Assembly (NCBI GenBank): GCA_964509335.1
Contig: CAZDXB010000018.1
Span: forward strand, 1-64,000
Reading direction: 5' to 3'
Source: CAZDXB01 sp964509335
GTDB taxonomy: Bacteria > Bacteroidota > Ignavibacteria > Kapaibacteriales > UBA2268
DNA: 64,000 nucleotides
The notes below the pieces were generated by a model. The model was not told where the DNA came from, searched no databases, and saw only the letters and a list, made by a program, of their open reading frames with translations. The position numbers and the translations under genes are program-made. This document shows, piece by piece, positions 35,111 through 43,712 of the stretch; positions within the stretch are counted from its first letter, which is position 1; every line of letters begins with the position of its first letter.

Positions 35111-36307
35111 TTACAGATGCAAAAAATGCCCGAGTTTATTTTTCTTGGTCAAAAGATAATCTTTGTTTATTTTGTTGGGCTTTATTTCCATTGGAACTAA
35201 TTCAGTAATCTCCAGACCGTAACTTTGCAACCCCACTCTTTTGGTTGGATTGTTAGTCATCAGCTTCATTTTTCTAACGCCTAAATCAACTAGAATTTGC
35301 GCGCCGATTCCGTAATCTCTCGGGTCGGGCGTGAATCCCAATTTTTCATTCGCCTCGACTGTGTCGTAACCTTTTTCCTGCAAAGCGTAAGCCTTCACTT
35401 TGTTAATCAGTCCGATGTCTCTGCCTTCCTGACGCATATATAATAACGCTCCTTTGCCTTCCTTGCCAATCATCTCCATAGCCTTGTGAAGCTGGTCGCC
35501 GCAATCGCATCTCATTGAGCCGAAAACATCCCCCGTTAAGCATTCGGAGTGAACCCTTACCAAAATTGGCTCGTCTTCTTTCCAATCGCCCATAACTAAG
35601 GCTACGTGCTCTTTACCGTCGTAAACGTTCGCGTAAACTATGACTTTGAAGGTCCCGCCGTATTTGGAAGGCATTTCCGCTTCGGCTTGGCGCTCGACGA
35701 GCGATTCGGACTTCAACCTGTAAGCGATTAAGTCCTTAACCGTGATAATTTTAAGATTGTGTTTTTTGCCAAACTCAATCAAATCGTCCCTTCGAGCCAT
35801 CGAGCCGTCTTCTTTAATTATCTCGCAGAGAACGCCGCAGGGCTTCAAGCCGGCTAGCCTCATTAAATCAACAGTGGCTTCGGTATGTCCGGCTCGGCGT
35901 AGAACGCCCTCTTTCAGGGCGACTAAAGGAAATATATGCCCCGGTCTTCCTAATTCTTCAGGCTTAGTATCCTGATTAGCTATCGCTCTAATGGTGGCGG
36001 ATCTGTCGAAAGCCGAAATGCCGGTAGTCGTTCCCTTTAAATAATCCACGGAAACAGTAAAATTAGTCCCGTGGGGGGCGGAACTGTTCTCCACCATTTT
36101 GTTCAGCTGCAACTGTTTCGCTCGCTCTTGCGTAATAGCTATGCAAACCAAGCCTTTAGCATAGGACGACATAAAGTTTATCGTTTCGGGAGTAGTGAAT
36201 TCCGCCGCGGCAACCAAGTCTCCTTCGTTCTCTCTGTCTTCGTCGTCCACAACGATAATCATCTTGCCCGAAACCAAATCGTTTAAGGCTTCTTCTATCG
36301 TATTCAT
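35111..36307 (-). CDS. ribBA: Bifunctional riboflavin biosynthesis protein RibBA
   Basis: 398 residues. The N-terminal half (about 1-200) is 3,4-dihydroxy-2-butanone-4-phosphate synthase (MIIVVDDEDRENEGDLVAAAEF; GHTEATVDLMRLAG). The C-terminal half is GTP cyclohydrolase II with the zinc-binding cluster VHSECLTGDVFGSMRCDCGDQL and the RQEGRDIGL loop. It supplies the two starting branches of flavin synthesis. No FMN riboswitch is visible in the 23-bp gap to yajC, so it is probably co-transcribed with yajC. Confidence 0.96.
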   Translation of the reverse strand: MNTIEEALNDLVSGKMIIVVDDEDRENEGDLVAAAEFTTPETINFMSSYAKGLVCIAITQERAKQLQLNKMVENSSAPHGTNFTVSVDYLKGTTTGISAFDRSATIRAIANQDTKPEELGRPGHIFPLVALKEGVLRRAGHTEATVDLMRLAGLKPCGVLCEIIKEDGSMARRDDLIEFGKKHNLKIITVKDLIAYRLKSESLVERQAEAEMPSKYGGTFKVIVYANVYDGKEHVALVMGDWKEDEPILVRVHSECLTGDVFGSMRCDCGDQLHKAMEMIGKEGKGALLYMRQEGRDIGLINKVKAYALQEKGYDTVEANEKLGFTPDPRDYGIGAQILVDLGVRKMKLMTNNPTKRVGLQSYGLEITELVPMEIKPNKINKDYLLTKKNKLGHFLHL

Positions 36308-36330
36308 TATTTTTCCTTTTTAAAAAACTA

Positions 36331-36645
36331 CTACTTTTTCTTAGCTATTGCGTTCTTTTCAAAAGTAATTTTAACGTTGTCGGCTACTTGAACGACGAAG
36401 TTCGAACCGTCCATATCTACGACCGTTCCGTGCATACCGGCTGTTGTGACGACTTTGTCGCCTTTCTTTATACCTTCCAGCATTTGCTGATGTTCTTTTT
36501 GCCTTTTCTTTTGGGGTCTAATCATCAGGAAATACATAATAAGAATAACGGCTCCGAACATAATCAAAGTCGGAAGAATAGAGCCGCCTCCCTCTTGACC
36601 TCCGCCGGGAGCCATCGCCGTTATATAGCTTAATGATTCAAACAT
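36331..36645 (-). CDS. yajC: Preprotein translocase subunit YajC
   Basis: 104 residues. One membrane helix (about 24-43, TLIMFGAVILIMYFLMIRPQKKRQKEHQQML) is followed by the basic RPQKKR stop-transfer and the conserved KKGDKVVTTAGMHGTVVDMDG. YajC associates with SecDF in the Sec translocon. In many genomes it follows tgt directly. Here tgt is upstream on the same strand but separated by ~820 bp of repeats. secD/secF are not in the window. Confidence 0.93.
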   Translation of the reverse strand: MFESLSYITAMAPGGGQEGGGSILPTLIMFGAVILIMYFLMIRPQKKRQKEHQQMLEGIKKGDKVVTTAGMHGTVVDMDGSNFVVQVADNVKITFEKNAIAKKK

Positions 36646-36957
36646 ATCTCAACCTTATATTAATTGATAAAATCTAATTATAATAAACTACAAATTTATT
36701 AAGACCGCTTCAAAATTCCAATTGTTTTAATCTTGAAAAAGTTGCGCGATTAGGAAAATCTTTAGCGCGTAAGTTTATCTTGCGCGTTTAAGACAAACAA
36801 GTTCAGTATTTATTTTGGTAATTGGCTAAAAATTACTCATCCCGACTTCGAATTGTCGGGATGAGTTTTGAATATTTCTCCAGATGAGGCTTTCTCAAAA
36901 GAAATATTAAGAGCTTTTTCCAATATTTGCGCGTCAAAAAATCTCTATCTCTGGATT

Positions 36958-37112
36958 GGGGCTGTCTCAAAACTCAATTATATCGAATTTCGAACCCTTC
37001 GGGTAAACCCGAAGGTCGACATAAACACGCGACTAGCGCGTGATTCCAAAGAAACGTCAACCTCAAGGTTTACCTTGAGTATAATCAAAATGAACAGTTA
37101 TGAGACGGCCTA
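36958..37112 (+). mobile_element. MITE-like element, family 1 copy A
   Basis: About 155 bp bounded by GGCTGTCTCA (36961 region) and its near inverse TGAGACGGCC (37101-37110). Two internal hairpins are CCTTCGGGT-AA-ACCCGAAGG (36996-37015) and CCTCAAGGT/ACCTTGAGT (37061-37080). Related sequences occur at 48486-48638 (same orientation) and 57881-58020 (inverted). It encodes no protein. Confidence 0.75.
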
Positions 37113-37238
37113 ATCTTAAATCAATTAAATAGCGCCGAGCTTTAGCTCGTCGATAAAAACAAATAAAATACAATTAGGGCTTTAACCCTAACAATTCCCA
37201 AGTAGCTCAGGCGCTTTCTTGCCTGAGCATTAGACCCA

Positions 37239-37451
37239 GATGAGGCTGTCTCATAAGTAAAAAGGGCTTTATCTTTTCTTATATCAGAGCGTCAAAATAT
37301 CTTCATCTCTGGATTCCCGCTTCCGCGGGAATGACTTCTAGAGGTCATTCCCAACTTGATTGGGAATCTGGAAAAAAACAATTGAATTTGGAATCTTATC
37401 ATTAGACTTTGCAATATTGCCGATAAAATCGAGTTTTGAGTCAGCCTCATC
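37239..37451. mobile_element. MITE-like element with 15-bp terminal inverted repeats
   Basis: GATGAGGCTGTCTCA (37239-37253) and TGAGTCAGCCTCATC (37437-37451) are inverted repeats with one mismatch, bounding 213 bp of non-coding DNA. The GAGGCTGTCTCA end is shared with the family-1 copies, so one transposase may mobilise both. No transposase is in the window. Confidence 0.7.
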
Positions 37452-37471
37452 TTTATCACTCTATTAACGAC

Positions 37472-38599
37472 TTAAACGCGGAATTTACCAAGCGTATCTT
37501 TCTTCCAGCTTCCAAAATTATCGTCTATTATCGCTTTTCGGGCGTCGCGGCAGAGCTTCCGGTAGAAGGCGAGATTTTGTATCGTAGCCAATTGCAAGCC
37601 TAGTATTTCTCCGGCTACGAACAAATGTCTTAAATATCCGAGCGTAAAATTCTTCGAGGCGTAACTTCCGACTTCCTCGTCGATTGGCTCTTCGCTCAGC
37701 TTATATTTCGCGTTTCTTACGTTTATTTTTCCACGCGAAGTAAACAGTTGCCCGTTTCTGGCGTTCCTTGTCGGCAAGACGCAATCGAACATATCGACGC
37801 CGGCTTCGACGCAATTAATAATATCTTCCGGCGTTCCGACGCCCATTAAGTATCTCGGTTTATCGGCGGGCAGTCGCTCGGTCGAGTAATCCGCTATTTC
37901 ATACATCTCCTCGTTAGGCTCGCCCACCGACAAGCCCCCAATAGCGTATCCGTCAAAGTTCATTCCCGTCGTTTCGTCGATATATCTTTCCCGTAAATCT
38001 TTATAAACTCCGCCCTGACCGATAGCGAATAAAAATTGCTTTCTATCGTATAAACTCGAAACGCCGTCGAACTTTTCCTTCGCTCGCTTCGCCCATCTTA
38101 GCGATAAATCGGCGGATTCGGCGACGTAATTTCTATCGGCGGAATAAGGCGGGCATTCGTCCAATACCATAGTAATATCCGAGCCGAGAATTCGCTGGAT
38201 TTCCACTACTTTTTCCGGCGTGAAAAAATGTTTCGAGCCGTCCAAATGCGACTTGAACTCGACGCCCTCCTCGCTTACTTTGCGAAAATCCTTGAGCGAA
38301 AATATCTGGTAGCCGCCGCTGTCGGTCAGAATGGAGCCGCTCCAATTTATGAAATTATGCAAGCCGGAAAAGGCGCCGACGACGTCCGTTCCGGGTCTCA
38401 AATACAAATGATAGGTATTGCCGAGAATAATTTTATAGTCGAGTTCGACCAATTCCCTCTGCTCAATCGCTTTTACCGAACCAAGAGTGCCGACGGGCAT
38501 AAAAACGGGCGTCTCTATTTCCCCGCCGCTCGTTTTCAGCAAGCCGGCGCGAGCTTTGCATTCGCTCGACGCTTTTACGAGTTCATACAGACGCGTCAT
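37472..38599 (-). CDS. tgt: Queuine/preQ1 tRNA-ribosyltransferase lacking the zinc site
   Basis: 375 residues. It exchanges G34 for preQ1 in tRNAs with GUN anticodons. The active-site motifs are intact: ILTDSGGYQIFSL holds the general Asp, and VDMFDCVLPTRNARNGQLFTSRG holds the nucleophilic Asp. The four structural zinc ligands of the family (CxCxxC plus a later His in TIHNL) are absent. Here the aligned positions read V310, S312, S315 and Q341 (PIDEEVGSYASKNF ... LATIQNL). The protein is otherwise full length. Its start overlaps the vanZ-like stop as ATGA. QueA, the next queuosine enzyme, is at 52465. Confidence 0.95.
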   Translation of the reverse strand: MTRLYELVKASSECKARAGLLKTSGGEIETPVFMPVGTLGSVKAIEQRELVELDYKIILGNTYHLYLRPGTDVVGAFSGLHNFINWSGSILTDSGGYQIFSLKDFRKVSEEGVEFKSHLDGSKHFFTPEKVVEIQRILGSDITMVLDECPPYSADRNYVAESADLSLRWAKRAKEKFDGVSSLYDRKQFLFAIGQGGVYKDLRERYIDETTGMNFDGYAIGGLSVGEPNEEMYEIADYSTERLPADKPRYLMGVGTPEDIINCVEAGVDMFDCVLPTRNARNGQLFTSRGKINVRNAKYKLSEEPIDEEVGSYASKNFTLGYLRHLFVAGEILGLQLATIQNLAFYRKLCRDARKAIIDDNFGSWKKDTLGKFRV

Positions 38600-38988
38600 T
38601 TTCGCCCCAAAGTAATTGTCAATTTCTTAAGGCTTTTATAGAGAGATAATGAAATAGCTATACCCAATATATCCGCGACCCAATCCAAGAACTCGAGCTG
38701 TCTTCCCGGCACGTAGTATTGATGCACTTCATCTGTAACGCCGTAAATCGCGCCTACAATTAATATCCAAAGTATTATTTTCTTGTCGCTTAAATTCAAA
38801 AAATTGCCGAGAAAAAAGAAATGCAGAGCGATTCCCAAAACGAAATAAGCGGTCAAATGCAGCAACTTATCTCCCAATTGAAAACTTAGCTGGGGAATAT
38901 GAACGTTCTGTAGGCTCGACAGAATAAATATAACCGCCATAAAAGCGAAAGCCGGCAGCGAAAACAAAATTCTCTTTTTTAAGTTCAT
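38596..38988 (-). CDS. VanZ-like family membrane protein
   Basis: 130 residues with four hydrophobic helices. The VanZ pattern is clear: FLLSSLQNVHIPQLSFQLGDKLLHLTAYFVLGIAL and the later IYGVTDEVHQYYVPGRQLEFLDWVADILGIAISLSLY (E-x2-Q and D-x3-D). VanZ confers teicoplanin tolerance in enterococci, but distant relatives have no assigned role. It is coupled by ATGA overlaps to nnrDE upstream and tgt downstream. Confidence 0.88.
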   Translation of the reverse strand: MNLKKRILFSLPAFAFMAVIFILSSLQNVHIPQLSFQLGDKLLHLTAYFVLGIALHFFFLGNFLNLSDKKIILWILIVGAIYGVTDEVHQYYVPGRQLEFLDWVADILGIAISLSLYKSLKKLTITLGRK

Positions 38989-40502
38989 ACGCCGGCGAAC
39001 GCCTCCGGTAAATACTCCAATAAACTCGACGCCGTTAAGGTTTCCTCGGAAAAAGTCTCTTTATACAAAGCTCCCGCTTTGGCGTGCAAATAAACGCCGA
39101 GAACCGAAGCGTCCAAACCGTTTATACCTTGAGCTACAAGCCCCGCTATCAACCCGGTCAAAACGTCGCCGCTGCCGCCGGACGCCATTCCCGGATTGCC
39201 TTCGAGACACAAATGCGAAATTTCGCCGTCGGTTATAATGACAGGGACGTATTTTAATACAATAACGCAATCGAGCTTTTTCGCCCATTCCTTCGCAATT
39301 TCCGGCGCGTTCATTTCGATTTCTTCTCTCGGTATTCCCGTTATTCTGGAAAGCTCGCCTGTGTGCGGCGTTAATATAACGTTCCGCCTTAATTTAGAAT
39401 CTTTATTAATAGCTCTCAATCCGTCGGCGTCGATTACCAAAGATACATCTTCGGGCGCGGAGTCGATTAGTTTCTCGACCATTTCTATAGTTTCTTCGTT
39501 GTCGCTCAAGCCCGGTCCAATTGCGTAAACGTCGGCTTTCTCAAAATTTTCGCTTAATTTATCGTAAGCGGATTTTGAAATAGAACCGCTCTCGGTTTCG
39601 CTCACGATTTGAGGAATTACTTCCGGCAAAACTGACGGATGAATAACTGTCGAGAATAATTGAACTAAACCCGCTCCGGAAAGAATAGCGGCGTTGGAGC
39701 AAAGCGCCGAGGCTCCCGGAAAAAATTTTGAGCCGGCGACAACTATTACCCTACCGTAATCGAATTTCGAACTTACGGGGTGGCGCGGAGGCAGGAATTC
39801 TTCCAAATCTCCCTTTTCTATCTGAAAAGTATCCGCCTTATCGTCCGCCAAATCAGCGGGAACGCCCAAATTCGCCACTAGAATCTCTCCGCAGACCTCC
39901 AATCCGCCGTTCAAAAGCATTCCCTTCTTAACGGCAAACATAGTAATAGTAAAGTCGGCTTCGAAGCAAAAATCATCCACCGCGCCTGTGTCGGTATTCA
40001 ATCCGGTTGGCGCGTCAATAGCTATTTTCATAGCGTCAGATTCTTCCAGCTTTTGCAGAATTCCCGAAGCCAGCCCCCTGATATTCTCCGAGCCGCCAAC
40101 TCCTATCATAGAGTCGATAACGCAGTCGGGGGAAAATTCGATTTCGTCCAAATCCTTGGCGGCGTTTATTTTTATTAGCGGAACGCCCAGCTCTCCAGCG
40201 GCTATAAAATTGTTTTTCGTTTCGGGCGACATTTTATCAGTTTTGCCAAACCAAAAAACTCTCACAAAGAAATCTCCGACAAGATGCCTAGCCAAAGCGA
40301 AACCGTCGCCGCCGTTGTTGCCGGAACCGCAGATTATATCTATTACCGGATTTTCTAATTCTAAATCGTTCAGAATTTTTTCGATATACTCGGCTGAAGA
40401 CCGAGCCGCGTTCTCCATCAGCAGTTCGCCCTTTACGTTATATTCTTCAATAGCCGTTCTGTCGGCGGCTCTCATCTGTTCCACGCTCAATACGCTACGC
40501 AT
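38985..40502 (-). CDS. nnrDE: Bifunctional NAD(P)H-hydrate repair enzyme (epimerase/dehydratase)
   Basis: 505 residues. It repairs hydrated NAD(P)H. The N-terminal epimerase domain has SVEQMRAADRTAIEEYNVKGELLMENAA and CGSGNNGGDGFALARHL. The C-terminal ADP/ATP-dependent dehydratase has VVAGSKFFPGASALCSNAAILSGAGLV, the LTPHTGELSRITG strand and GNPGMASGGSGDVLTGLIAGLVAQG with the catalytic Asp. Both domains are complete. First gene of an ATGA-coupled operon with the VanZ-like gene and tgt. Confidence 0.96.
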   Translation of the reverse strand: MRSVLSVEQMRAADRTAIEEYNVKGELLMENAARSSAEYIEKILNDLELENPVIDIICGSGNNGGDGFALARHLVGDFFVRVFWFGKTDKMSPETKNNFIAAGELGVPLIKINAAKDLDEIEFSPDCVIDSMIGVGGSENIRGLASGILQKLEESDAMKIAIDAPTGLNTDTGAVDDFCFEADFTITMFAVKKGMLLNGGLEVCGEILVANLGVPADLADDKADTFQIEKGDLEEFLPPRHPVSSKFDYGRVIVVAGSKFFPGASALCSNAAILSGAGLVQLFSTVIHPSVLPEVIPQIVSETESGSISKSAYDKLSENFEKADVYAIGPGLSDNEETIEMVEKLIDSAPEDVSLVIDADGLRAINKDSKLRRNVILTPHTGELSRITGIPREEIEMNAPEIAKEWAKKLDCVIVLKYVPVIITDGEISHLCLEGNPGMASGGSGDVLTGLIAGLVAQGINGLDASVLGVYLHAKAGALYKETFSEETLTASSLLEYLPEAFAGV

Positions 40503-40646
40503 AATATCTTCTCCTCAAATTTTATTATAACTTTCGTTTACTTTTTACGTATAATAAATAAAATTATTCGTTAATTTTAAAATTAAGACTTTTTAAAATG
40601 AAATTGAAATTTGTTTTGGGAATAATGAACAAAAAAAGATAGATTA

Positions 40647-42794
40647 ATGTCTCGATTAAAAAACATCCTAAATCCGAAACGGCTTAAACCTTATTTAAGC
40701 AAGGGTTTCGTTCTATTAATAGCCGTTCTGTTTTTCCTAATAAAGCTTTTGGGCGACACGCTGTTTTATTTTTTCGGCGACGTTTACTCTCCCGAAGCCT
40801 CGACTTTCAAGATTTTGACTTCAGCCGTTATATTAATCGGTTTCATTCTCTATTTCTACGTCAAATCATACGAGGGAATTGAAACTCTCGAAAAAACATC
40901 GACCAAAATCTATTTCAAAGAACTGAGAAACATTCTCCTTTTTACAATCGTCATCTTACTGTTCTCTTATCTAATCCCCGAATCGCTGCGAGACTACGGT
41001 CCTTTCCCAAATTACGTTTCGATGCTAATTGTCGAAATCATAAATTTCTTCTCTTTGTTTGCCGGCTTATACTTAATAACATTTATCATAAAATGGCTCT
41101 GGATAAGAAGACACAAGCGAACAAAAGTCTTTTTGAATATAATAGTTTACGTCTTTTTCGCTATTATTCTGTTTGAATTACCGTTCCATTATTATCGCCC
41201 GACAGTGGAAGAATTATCGGGCGAAACCATACTGCTCTTTATCAGCGCGATTTTGATATTGACTATTATGTTCATAATTTTCTTCGCCGCCAAAAGAAAC
41301 AAATGGATAGCCGTTCTTCCGCGAAACCAAAAGTTTAAGCTATTGACTTTCTATTTCTTGGGTATATTCTTATCGATATATTTTCTGACGCTATCAATTG
41401 AAGAAGGCGGCGAAGGCGCTTTTACCGTAGCTTCTCAATTTTTCTTTGGTTGCGACACTATATTATTCTTAGCGTATTACTCAGCTCTGCCCTATTTCAT
41501 TAGGCTAATGTTCTCGACTATTTCCACTCTGCCCACTACGGATATTTTGGAGCAAACGACTTCGGAAATCAGCTCGCTGACTTATTTGAACCGTCTGATA
41601 ACAAAAACGATAGATATGGACGAGCTAATCGACGCTTTAACGGATTTAGCTCTTTACACTTGCAACGGCATTGCGGCTTGGACGGAAATATACAACGAAG
41701 ACGGTTCGATTACCATAGGCTCTTCGAAGTATGTCAGCGAAGAGCAGATAAATTCATTGGACGACAACGGCGATTTGCGTGAATTTTTAAGCGAAATAAA
41801 CAAGCCGTTGCTGGCGCAGTCGCTTTACGAATATCCCAAACTGGCGGCTTTAAATTGGTCGTATATGCCGGAAGCCAAATCGTTAATAATCACTCCGCTT
41901 TACTCCGGCGAAAATAGAGTCGGAACTCTCATAGTTTTGCATCCCGAAGATTACGGTCTCGAAGACGACGATTTGAAAATTATGGAAGCCTTTGGCGACA
42001 ACGCGAAAGTGGCTCTGGAAAACGCGGAACTCGTAAAAGATTCGATAGAAAAAGAAAGATACAAAAGGGAGTTGTTCTTAGCGAGAGAGATGCAGGAAAA
42101 ACTATTGCCCAAACGCTTGCCGGACATTGAAGGGTTCTCGCTGGCGGCTTTTTCGATTCCCGCTCTGGAAGTCGGCGGCGATTATTACGATATAGTCAAG
42201 CTAAAGGACGGCAAGACCTGCATTTTAATCGGGGACGTCTCTGGCAAAGGTTTGAGCGCGGCTTTTGTTATGGCGCAACTAAAAGGCGTCGTATCGGCTT
42301 TAGCTCCGCTTTCCAACTCCTGCTCAGAAATGCTCAAAAACATTAATTATTCGCTTTACGGCAAAATCGACAGGAAAACCTTTATCACGCTAAGCGCTTT
42401 AAAAATCGACGAAGAGACGAGAAAACTTTCATTCGCTCGCGCCGGACACACGCCGTTAATCTATAAAAACGAAAATTCAATCGAAGAAATCACACCTAAA
42501 GGAATAGGCGTGGGATTAGCTCAAAACAAAATATTCAACGCCAACATCGAAGAAACGAAAATCAAAATCGAGCCAAAGGACGTATGCTTGATGTTCACCG
42601 ACGGCATTAGCGAACTAAGAAACGACGAAAAAATTGAATTTGGATACGATTCTTTGAAACAAATTTTAAATAACGCGGTATATAACAATAAGGCAAGCAA
42701 TTTGATAGAAATTATCAGAAAGGAAATCGACGATTACGCCGACGGCAAAAGCCCAAAAGACGATATGACCGCGGTGGTTTTATTAGGAAAGTAA
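40647..42794 (+). CDS. SpoIIE/RsbU-type PP2C phosphatase with membrane and GAF sensor regions
   Basis: 715 residues. About 7-8 membrane helices fill the first ~300 residues. A GAF-like domain follows (about 320-460, ITKTIDMDELIDALTDLALYTCNGIAAWTEIY), then a coiled linker (ELFLAREMQEKLLPKRLP). The SpoIIE/PP2C domain (about 490-715) has VGGDYYDIVKLKDGKTCILIGDVSGKGLSAAFVMAQLKG and LMFTDGISELRN and ends KDDMTAVVLLGK. Such enzymes dephosphorylate STAS antagonists. The next two genes encode exactly these partners (STAS, RsbW-like kinase), so the module is a complete partner switch. Confidence 0.92.
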   Translation: MSRLKNILNPKRLKPYLSKGFVLLIAVLFFLIKLLGDTLFYFFGDVYSPEASTFKILTSAVILIGFILYFYVKSYEGIETLEKTSTKIYFKELRNILLFTIVILLFSYLIPESLRDYGPFPNYVSMLIVEIINFFSLFAGLYLITFIIKWLWIRRHKRTKVFLNIIVYVFFAIILFELPFHYYRPTVEELSGETILLFISAILILTIMFIIFFAAKRNKWIAVLPRNQKFKLLTFYFLGIFLSIYFLTLSIEEGGEGAFTVASQFFFGCDTILFLAYYSALPYFIRLMFSTISTLPTTDILEQTTSEISSLTYLNRLITKTIDMDELIDALTDLALYTCNGIAAWTEIYNEDGSITIGSSKYVSEEQINSLDDNGDLREFLSEINKPLLAQSLYEYPKLAALNWSYMPEAKSLIITPLYSGENRVGTLIVLHPEDYGLEDDDLKIMEAFGDNAKVALENAELVKDSIEKERYKRELFLAREMQEKLLPKRLPDIEGFSLAAFSIPALEVGGDYYDIVKLKDGKTCILIGDVSGKGLSAAFVMAQLKGVVSALAPLSNSCSEMLKNINYSLYGKIDRKTFITLSALKIDEETRKLSFARAGHTPLIYKNENSIEEITPKGIGVGLAQNKIFNANIEETKIKIEPKDVCLMFTDGISELRNDEKIEFGYDSLKQILNNAVYNNKASNLIEIIRKEIDDYADGKSPKDDMTAVVLLGK

Positions 42795-42800
42795 AAATGT

Positions 42801-43199
42801 TTGACTAAAACAAAATTAACTATGGAAGAAAAAAACGATTTTATTGCCCTAGAAGAAAAAGAAAACGGCGTATCGCGTCTCGCTTTAAAAGGCTATTTAG
42901 ACGCCCACACCGCTCCCAATTTGGAGGACGCTTTACAAGAATTAATCGAACGAGGCAAATATAAAATCTTAATCAACCTCGGGGAATTGGACTACATAAG
43001 CAGCGCCGGTTTGGGAGTTTTTATGGCGTTTATTGAAGAAGCCCGCGAAAACGGAGGCGATATTAAAATATCGGAACTAAAACCTAAAGTATTGTCGGTT
43101 TTCGAATTGCTAGGATTTCCAGCTCTATTCGACATATTTGAACGCGACGAGGAAGCTCTCGATAGATTCAGAAAAGGCAAAATGAAAAGAAATGAGTAA
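42801..43199 (+). CDS. STAS-domain anti-sigma factor antagonist
   Basis: 132 residues if started at the TTG (42801), which has AGGAAAG upstream. An ATG at 42822 gives 125. STAS features are clear: GVSRLALKGYLDAHTAPNLEDALQELIERGKYKILINLGELDYISSAGLGVFMAF, with the phosphorylatable Ser in YISSAGLG. This would be the substrate of the PP2C upstream and of the kinase downstream, which its 3' end overlaps by 8 bp. Confidence 0.93.
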   Translation: MTKTKLTMEEKNDFIALEEKENGVSRLALKGYLDAHTAPNLEDALQELIERGKYKILINLGELDYISSAGLGVFMAFIEEARENGGDIKISELKPKVLSVFELLGFPALFDIFERDEEALDRFRKGKMKRNE

Positions 43200-43647
43200 A
43201 AACGAACAGATAAAGATTAATTCAAAACTCAAGAACTTAAGGATAGTAAGGGATTTCGTCCGAAAAGTAGCCGCGGAAAACGGTCTGAACGAGAACGAAT
43301 CCAATAAAGTTGCTCTTGCGGCGGACGAAGCCTGCGCAAATTTAATTAAGCACACTTATAAAAACGACGAATCTAAAGAAATACGCTTAACCGCCGAAAA
43401 AAGAGGCGACAACTTAGTAATAGAAATTTTCGACGACGGCAGACCCTTCGACCCTTCCAAAATAAATCAGCCGGATATGAAAAAATACGTTCGGGAATAC
43501 AAAAGAAGCGGTTTCGGCATATATCTCATAAAATCCGTTATGGACGAAATCGAATACTACCCCTCTAAAAGCGAAAACGAGAAAAACGTTTTAAGGCTCA
43601 CTAAAAAAATAAACGAACAGAATTCTTTGATTCCCACGGACAGTTAA
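43192..43647 (+). CDS. RsbW-type serine kinase / anti-sigma regulatory factor
   Basis: 151 residues of the GHKL HATPase fold: the N box AADEACANLIKHTYKND, the G1 box IEIFDDGRPFDPS and the G2 box RSGFGIYLIKSVMDEIEY. It would phosphorylate the STAS protein and, when free, bind a sigma factor or other target that is not encoded here. Third gene of the partner-switch operon. Confidence 0.92.
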   Translation: MSKNEQIKINSKLKNLRIVRDFVRKVAAENGLNENESNKVALAADEACANLIKHTYKNDESKEIRLTAEKRGDNLVIEIFDDGRPFDPSKINQPDMKKYVREYKRSGFGIYLIKSVMDEIEYYPSKSENEKNVLRLTKKINEQNSLIPTDS

Positions 43648-43712
43648 TAACGCGCCTCGCTTGTTTTTTCCTTTTTTTGTTTTATCTTTGCTTTCAAAAA
43701 TTTTGTAAGCGT

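Larger units (their letters stand above)
36646..37471. repeat. Gene-free cluster of MITE-like and hairpin repeats
   Basis: About 825 bp without a credible gene. It contains hairpin CCCGAC/GTCGGG (36841-36860) and an isolated GATGAGGCTTTCTCA end (about 36883). Two MITE-like elements (36958-37112 and 37239-37451, listed separately) lie here. Further hairpins are TTAGGG...CCCTAA (about 37166-37190), GCTCAGGC/GCCTGAGC (about 37205-37228), ATTCCCGC/GCGGGAAT and ATTCCCAA/TTGGGAAT (about 37315-37370). Confidence 0.75.

Noticed and set aside
36308..36330. FMN riboswitch for ribBA
   Set aside because: Only 22 bp separate ribBA from yajC, so there is no room for it.
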